Part shown: piece after piece, positions 59,541 to 64,000 of the stretch | Position numbering within the stretch: position 1 is the first letter of the stretch | Layout: each line of letters opens with the position of its first letter | NCBI RefSeq assembly: GCF_036245865.1 | Contig: NZ_BTTW01000001.1 | Coordinates: forward strand, 1,116,001-1,180,000 | Length of the DNA: 64,000 bases | Source: Corallococcus caeni | Lineage (GTDB): Bacteria; Myxococcota; Myxococcia; Myxococcales; Myxococcaceae | Direction of reading: 5' to 3' | Notes under the pieces: generated by a model | The model's database searches: none | What the model was told of the DNA's origin: nothing | What the model saw: only the letters and a program-made list of their open reading frames with translations | Translations under genes and position numbers: made by a program

Positions 59541-60677
59541 TCAATCCAGGGTGGTGCGCGAACGCGCGAGCGCCGCGCCCGCCACCGCGAGCACGAACAG
59601 CCCCAGCGCCAGCAGGTCATTGCCCATGTCCGCGAGCACCTGGTCCTTGAGCAGCACGCCCCGGACGATGCGCAGGAAGTGAGTCACGGGGATGATCTCC
59701 CCCAGGGCCCGCGCCCACCGGGGCAGCCCCAGGAAGGGGAAGGCGAAGCCGGAGAGGAAGATGGACGGCAGCATGTAGAACATGGACATCTGCATCGCCT
59801 GCAGCTGACTGCGCGCCACGGTGGAGATGAGGTAGCCCAGCGACAGGTTGCCCACGATGAACAGCACGATGCCGCACGCCAACGCCAGCCATCCCGCGGG
59901 CGTGCGCGCCATGGGCACCGAGAACAGCCCCCGCGCCATGCCGAGCACGACGACGGTCTGCACCAGCCCCACGACGACGTACGGCGTGAGCTTGCCCACC
60001 ATGATCTCCGCGGGCGTGGCGGGCGTGGACAGGAGCGTCTCCATGGTGCCGCGCTCGCGCTCGCGGGTGACGGCCATGGCGGTCATCATCACCAGCGTCA
60101 TGGACAGGATGATGCCCAGCAGGCCCGGCACGATGTGGAACGGCGAGCGGCTCTCCGGGTTGTAGCGCCGGTGCACCACCACCTCGAAGGCGGGCGCGGT
60201 GGACCGGGGCGTCCCCAGCCCCAGCCGTTCGTTGCGCAGCGCCTCCGTGGGCAGCACGCTCACCGCGGCCAGCGCGCCCGCGGCGGCCTGCGGGTCGGAC
60301 GCGTCCGCCTCCGCCAATATCTGCGCGCGCTCCCCCTTGAGCAGCCGCCGGGTGAAGTCCGGGGGGATGGTGATGCCCAGCATCACCTGTCCCCGGCGGA
60401 TGAGCTGGTCCAGCTCCGCGTCGGAGCGCGGCAGGTAGCGCACGTCCACGTAGCCGGTGCGCTCCAGCGCGGCGACGACGGAGTCCGCCAGGGTACTGGT
60501 GTCGTGGGACAGCACCGCGGCGGGCAGGTGCCGGGGATCCATGTTGATGGCATAGCCGAAGATGAGCAGCTGCATCACCGGCATCACGAGGATCATCGCG
60601 TACGTGATGCGGTCGCGCCGCAGCTGCGTGAACTCCTTGAGCAGCACGGCCAGGATGCGCGAAAGCGAGCCCGTCAT
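59541..60677 (-). CDS. ABC-2 type export permease (YhhJ/YbhR-like)
   Basis: 378 residues. N-terminal helix LLKEFTQLRRDRITYAMILVMPVMQLLIFGYAINMDPRHLP is followed by a periplasmic domain (to about 180) and five further helices (IVPGLLGIILSMTLVMMTAMAVTRERERGTMETLLSTPATPAEIMVGKL, VVVGLVQTVVVLGMA, LALACGIVLFIVGNLSLGYLIST, FLSGFAFPFLGLP). This is the ABC-2 family paired with HlyD-type adaptors (YbhF-YbhG-YbhR/S in E. coli). It overlaps the ATPase gene by 4 nt (ATGA). Likely exports drugs or amphiphiles. A second permease gene, common in such operons, is not present. Confidence 0.9.
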   Translation of the reverse strand: MTGSLSRILAVLLKEFTQLRRDRITYAMILVMPVMQLLIFGYAINMDPRHLPAAVLSHDTSTLADSVVAALERTGYVDVRYLPRSDAELDQLIRRGQVMLGITIPPDFTRRLLKGERAQILAEADASDPQAAAGALAAVSVLPTEALRNERLGLGTPRSTAPAFEVVVHRRYNPESRSPFHIVPGLLGIILSMTLVMMTAMAVTRERERGTMETLLSTPATPAEIMVGKLTPYVVVGLVQTVVVLGMARGLFSVPMARTPAGWLALACGIVLFIVGNLSLGYLISTVARSQLQAMQMSMFYMLPSIFLSGFAFPFLGLPRWARALGEIIPVTHFLRIVRGVLLKDQVLADMGNDLLALGLFVLAVAGAALARSRTTLD

Positions 60678-61600
60678 GACGTGTACCGTTCGTCGCGCTC
60701 GCGACCCATGAGCTGGATGAAGACGTCCTCCAGGGAGGGCGGCACCTCGGTCCACCGGAAGGGCTCCTTGCGCCAGGGGGCGAGCGCGGCCTCCAGGGCT
60801 TCGCGCTGCAGCCCGCTGACGTGCACGGCGGCGCCGAACGCGGAGGCGCTGAGCACGCCGTCCGCCCGGGCCAGCAGGTGCGCCGCGCGGTCGATGCCCG
60901 GCCCCTCCCCCAGGAACGTCACCAGCCCCGAGTCGCGGATGAGCGCGTCCGCGGTGCCCCGGGCGATGAGGCGGCCATACAGGATGTAACCGATGTCGTG
61001 GCAACGCTCGGCTTCGTCCATGTAGTGCGTGGACACCAGCACCGTGAGGCCCTCCGCGGCGAGCGTGTGGATTTCGTCCCAGAACTCGCGGCGGGCCTTG
61101 GGGTCCACGCCCGCGGTGGGTTCGTCCAAAAGCAGCAGCCGGGGCTCATGCAGCGTCGCGGCGGCCAGGGCCAGGCGCTGCTTCCAGCCTCCGGAGAGCG
61201 CACCCGCCAGCTGCCGGCGCCGGTCGAAGAGGCCCAGCCGGTGGAGCGTGTCCTCCACCCGCTCGCGCCGCTGCTCCAACCCGTGGACGCGCGCGACGAA
61301 GGCCAGGTTCTCCTCCAGCGTCATGTCCTCGTAGAGGGAGAACCGCTGCGTCATGTAGCCCGTCTGGCGCTTGATGGCGTCGCCCCGGGCGCGGAAGTCC
61401 AGGCCCAGCACGGTGCCCTCTCCGCTGTCGGGCGTGAGCAGGCCGCACAACAGCCGCAGTGTCGTCGTCTTGCCGGAGCCGTTGGGGCCCAGGAAGCCGG
61501 TGATGCGCCCGGTGTCCACGGCGATGGAGACGTCCCGCACGACGTGCCGGTCCCCGAAGGACTTGTTGAGCCCGCGCACGTCGATGGCCCGCTCGTTCAT
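60674..61600 (-). CDS. ABC transporter ATP-binding protein
   Basis: 308 residues from ATG 61600. All nucleotide-binding motifs are present: Walker A GPNGSGKTT, Q-loop YMTQRFSLYEDMTLEENL, signature LSGGWKQRL, Walker B LLLLDEPTAG and the switch His in VLVSTHYMDEAERC. The C-terminal extension (about 225-308) matches drug/lipid export ATPases (CcmA/YbhF class). It powers the adjacent ABC-2 permease. It overlaps both neighbours by 4 nt, so the three genes make one operon. Confidence 0.95.
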   Translation of the reverse strand: MNERAIDVRGLNKSFGDRHVVRDVSIAVDTGRITGFLGPNGSGKTTTLRLLCGLLTPDSGEGTVLGLDFRARGDAIKRQTGYMTQRFSLYEDMTLEENLAFVARVHGLEQRRERVEDTLHRLGLFDRRRQLAGALSGGWKQRLALAAATLHEPRLLLLDEPTAGVDPKARREFWDEIHTLAAEGLTVLVSTHYMDEAERCHDIGYILYGRLIARGTADALIRDSGLVTFLGEGPGIDRAAHLLARADGVLSASAFGAAVHVSGLQREALEAALAPWRKEPFRWTEVPPSLEDVFIQLMGRERDERYTS

Positions 61601-62595
61601 CGGTCCGCCTCCACCGGGGCCTGCTTCAGCGGCGTCACGTCGATGGGCTGTCCCGGCAGCAGCCGCGTGGGCGCGGAGGGCACGGCCTCCACCAGGAACA
61701 CCAGCTTCTGCCGCGTCTCCAGGCTGTAGATGATGGGCGGCGTGTACTCCGGGCGCGAGGCGACGTAGTCCACGCGCGCCGTCATCCCGGGGTCGCAGCC
61801 GTCGCAGGCGATGTTCACGGCGGTGCCGGGCGGGAAGGACGCCACCCGTCCCTGCGGCACGTAGAAGCGCACCTTCAGCTGCGCGTCCGGGATGATGCTG
61901 ACGATGGGCGCGTTGGGCATGGCCCACTCGCCCTGCTGGAAGAGGACGTCCTCCACGCGTCCCACCACGGGGGACACGGGCGCCAGCTCCACGACCTGCT
62001 GCTCCGCGGCGGTGACGCCCGCGCGCCCGCTGGCGAGCTGGGCGCGGACGACTTCCAGCTGCGCGCCCGCCGCGGCCACGTCCGTGCGGGCCGCGTCGCG
62101 CAGGGCGTGCGCCCGGGTCGCGGTGGCGCGCAGCAGGTCCAGTTGCTGGGGCGTCACGGCGCCCTCCATCGCCTTCTGGACGGCGACGAGCCGGGCCAGA
62201 TCCGCGTCCGCGCGGTCCGCTTCCGCCTGCGCTGCGGCGAGCGAGGCGCGGGCGCGGGCCACGTCGGACTGGCGCGCGAGCAACTGGGCTTCCGTCTGCC
62301 CCACCTGTGCCCGCGCCTGGTCGGCGCGCGCCACCAGCGACGTGGGCTCCATGCGGAACAGCGGCGTGCCCACCGCCACGCGCTGTCCTCGCACCACCGC
62401 GACGGACGCCACCATGCCGGCCACCGGCGAGGACATGTAGACGTTGTCGCTGACGACGAAGCCGGTGAAGCGCGGCGGCGGTTCCGGGACCGGCCGCCGC
62501 AGCCAGAGGATGCCGCTGACGATGACGGCGACCAGGATGGCCCCGGCGATGATGCCTCGCTTCGAGTGTTTCGACTCCCTGCCCGGTCCCGACAC
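61597..62595 (-). CDS. HlyD-family periplasmic adaptor
   Basis: 332 residues from GTG 62595, preceded by AGGAGG. One N-terminal membrane anchor (GIIAGAILVAVIVSGILWL) leads to a biotinyl-lipoyl-like strand pair (FTGFVVSDNVYMSSPVAGMVASVAVVRGQRV), a long coiled-coil hairpin (about 85-210, ARADQARAQVGQTEAQLLARQ to AAEQQVVELAPVSPVVG) and a beta-barrel (VRFYVPQGRVASFPPG). It links the inner-membrane ABC complex to an outer-membrane channel. No TolC homologue is in the window. Confidence 0.9.
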   Translation of the reverse strand: MSGPGRESKHSKRGIIAGAILVAVIVSGILWLRRPVPEPPPRFTGFVVSDNVYMSSPVAGMVASVAVVRGQRVAVGTPLFRMEPTSLVARADQARAQVGQTEAQLLARQSDVARARASLAAAQAEADRADADLARLVAVQKAMEGAVTPQQLDLLRATATRAHALRDAARTDVAAAGAQLEVVRAQLASGRAGVTAAEQQVVELAPVSPVVGRVEDVLFQQGEWAMPNAPIVSIIPDAQLKVRFYVPQGRVASFPPGTAVNIACDGCDPGMTARVDYVASRPEYTPPIIYSLETRQKLVFLVEAVPSAPTRLLPGQPIDVTPLKQAPVEADR

Positions 62596-62925
62596 CCCAG
62601 CCTCCTGGCGCGGCCCATGCCGCGAATGAAGCGCCCCCGGAGCGCGGCGGCTCCACGCTACGCCTGCCCGTCCCGGGGAGTCCGCGTCCGGCGCACGGGG
62701 CCGTCCAGGCCCTGTGTCCTGGCGTCACCTTGAGCACCGGACGTGCCAGCACTGAACGCCAGGGGAGCCCCCGGGGGCAGGGCCTTCTCCTGTTCGGATT
62801 TCCGACGCCGGGCGACGGGCCTCCGAACAGGAAGGGGCGAAGCGGGAGCGGCCCCAGGGCACGCGGGCTGGGGCATCCGCCTTGCTTGGGCATAGGGTAG
62901 CGCCCACGGTCCAGGAGGCCGCGCC
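62596..62925. other. 330-bp divergent intergenic region with a long dyad
   Basis: It lies between the export operon (minus) and the histidine kinase (plus). TCCTGTTCGGA (62788-62798) and TCCGAACAGGA (62822-62832) form a perfect 11-bp inverted repeat with a 23-nt centre, and a CCCCCGGGGG palindrome lies at 62768-62777. I see no gene or convincing promoter. The dyad could be an operator serving both directions. Confidence 0.45.
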
Positions 62926-64000
62926 TTGCATTCCCTACCCCAGCCCACGGCCGCCGGCGTCGAGCAGGTCCAGCGCGAGGCCTTCTCGCGGATGTTCCGG
63001 CAGGTGACGAAGGTGCTGTTGTTCCTGAGCCCCCTCCCGGTGGTGATGGGCTCGCTGGGGCTCATCGGCGACACGGCGGAGTGGCGCCGGTGGTGCGTGG
63101 CGCTGGCGTTGGGGCTCGTGCTGGTGGGGCTGGGGGTCGCGGCGTCGTGGCGGCGGCAGCCGGTGCTGTCACACGAGCAGGGCACGGCCTTGCCGCTGGT
63201 GGCGTTCCCCCTGTTCACGGTGGTGAACCTGTCGCTGGGAGGACTGGAGAGCCCGCTCATTCCCCTCGTGCTGCCGGTGGCCTTCGCCACGGCGATCCTC
63301 TTTCCACCGGCCAGGGCTCGGAGGTGGGCGGGCTACCTGCTCGCGCTGGTGGGCGTGCAGGCGGCGGTGACCTTCACGGGCGTGGTGAGGGACCTGGTGC
63401 CCGCGGTCTTTGGAGGAGGACAGCGCGCGGGGCACAGCGACGCCCTGCTCGTAACGATGCTGGTGGTGACGACGTTCCTCGTGCTCTGGGCGAACTTCAT
63501 CGGCACGACGATGCGGCACACGTTCCGGGGCATGGTGCGCACGGCGCTGGACGCGCGGGATGAAGCCCTGAAGGCCCACGAGGAACGGGTGCGCTCGCTC
63601 ACCACGTTGTCGGGAGAGATTGCCCACGAGCTGAAGAACCCGCTGGCGAGCGTGAAGGGCCTGGCGGCGATGATCGCCCGCGAGGTGGAGGGCCGGCCCG
63701 CGGAGCGGCTGGCGGTGCTGCGCCGGGAGGTGGACCGGATGCAGGAGATCCTCGAAGGGTTCCTCAACTTCTCCCGGCCGCTGCTCCCGCTCAACGAAGC
63801 GCACGTGCCCTTGGACGGCCTGTGTCGTCAGGTGGCCGAGCTGCACGAGGGCATGGCGGGAGAGAGGGGCGTGGCGCTGAGGGTCACGGAGGGGCCGCCA
63901 GTCGAAGCGTGGTGCGACGCGCGCAAGGTGCGGCAGGTGTTGATCGACGTCGTGCAGAACGCGCTGGACGCCGCGCCCAGGGGCACCACGGTGGAGCTCC
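62926..64000 (+). CDS. Membrane sensor histidine kinase, N-terminal part
   Basis: The gene runs off the right edge; 358 residues are visible. TTG 62926 is supported by AGGAGG 8 nt upstream. Residues 28-200 contain about five or six membrane helices (VLLFLSPLPVVMGSLGLIG, CVALALGLVLVGLGVAASW, LVAFPLFTVVNLSL, LLVTMLVVTTFLVLWANFIGTTM). A coiled linker leads to the HisKA domain with SGEIAHELKNPLASVKGL (phospho-acceptor His234) and the start of the ATP-binding domain with VRQVLIDVVQNALDAAP (N box). It senses an unknown signal within or near the membrane and phosphorylates a response regulator beyond the window. Confidence 0.88.
   Translation, partial: MHSLPQPTAAGVEQVQREAFSRMFRQVTKVLLFLSPLPVVMGSLGLIGDTAEWRRWCVALALGLVLVGLGVAASWRRQPVLSHEQGTALPLVAFPLFTVVNLSLGGLESPLIPLVLPVAFATAILFPPARARRWAGYLLALVGVQAAVTFTGVVRDLVPAVFGGGQRAGHSDALLVTMLVVTTFLVLWANFIGTTMRHTFRGMVRTALDARDEALKAHEERVRSLTTLSGEIAHELKNPLASVKGLAAMIAREVEGRPAERLAVLRREVDRMQEILEGFLNFSRPLLPLNEAHVPLDGLCRQVAELHEGMAGERGVALRVTEGPPVEAWCDARKVRQVLIDVVQNALDAAPRGTTVEL

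Noticed and set aside
1..64000. tRNA, rRNA, IS elements or prophage
   Set aside because: I saw no cloverleaf or rRNA-like sequence, no transposase or integrase motifs and no phage structural genes.

Overview
The window is a GC-rich stretch (strong G/C preference at third codon positions) of a myxobacterial chromosome, most like the Myxococcus/Corallococcus/Stigmatella group. The evidence is the dense lipoprotein and secreted-hydrolase content, a MYXO-CTERM tail on the PQQ dehydrogenase at 29881-32607, VWAVG-type beta-propeller lipoproteins, MORN-like repeat proteins, a protealysin/emfourin pair and several signal-less proteins with toxin-like domains. I found about 50 protein genes (two cut by the window edges), no rRNA, tRNA, IS element, prophage or CRISPR array.

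Layout. 1-9.1 kb: the end of a subtilisin-like protease, a papain-fold (C39-like) protein, a MORN-repeat protein, a TetR regulator with a dyad over its promoter, a three-module lysozyme/peptidoglycan-binding/CHAP-like protein and an 1117-residue helical-repeat protein. 9.2-17.4 kb: a small membrane protein, Xaa-Pro aminopeptidase, three group-1 glycosyltransferases around an intergenic array of about 70-bp palindromic repeats (13257-13489), a DUF2007/B-box membrane protein and a lipoprotein esterase. 17.5-32.6 kb: secreted or surface proteins (DUF4082/FN3 lipoprotein, metzincin protease, PQQ dehydrogenase, small lipoproteins), interleaved with an ECF42-type sigma factor, a stand-alone EF-G, TyrA and a Tat-exported hydrolase. 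32.8-47.6 kb: MacB-like permease, GNAT, AraC with a divergent membrane protein, two alpha/beta hydrolases (one lacking its nucleophile), a KgtP-like transporter, an outer-membrane barrel, a hydroxylaminobenzene-mutase-like membrane protein, a TPR protein, an M91 (NleD/XopG-like) metallopeptidase, a truncated ZIP transporter and a tiny basic protein.

47.2-54.0 kb is the best-defined metabolic and RNA region: MarR-hmgA-fahA (lower tyrosine catabolism) and hen1-pnkp (bacterial RNA end-healing/sealing). 54.0-64.0 kb: an OprP/OprO-like porin, the protealysin-emfourin pair, a large propeller lipoprotein, an HlyD-ABC-permease export operon with 4-nt overlaps, and the beginning of a membrane histidine kinase.

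Most promising for something new: (i) the set of signal-less proteins with wall-, protein- or membrane-targeting domains (462-1844, 3840-5426, 5674-9027, 44583-45554), which look like effectors of a secretion or predation machine not present in this window; (ii) the palindromic repeat array at 13257-13489, whose arms show paired changes that keep the dyad.
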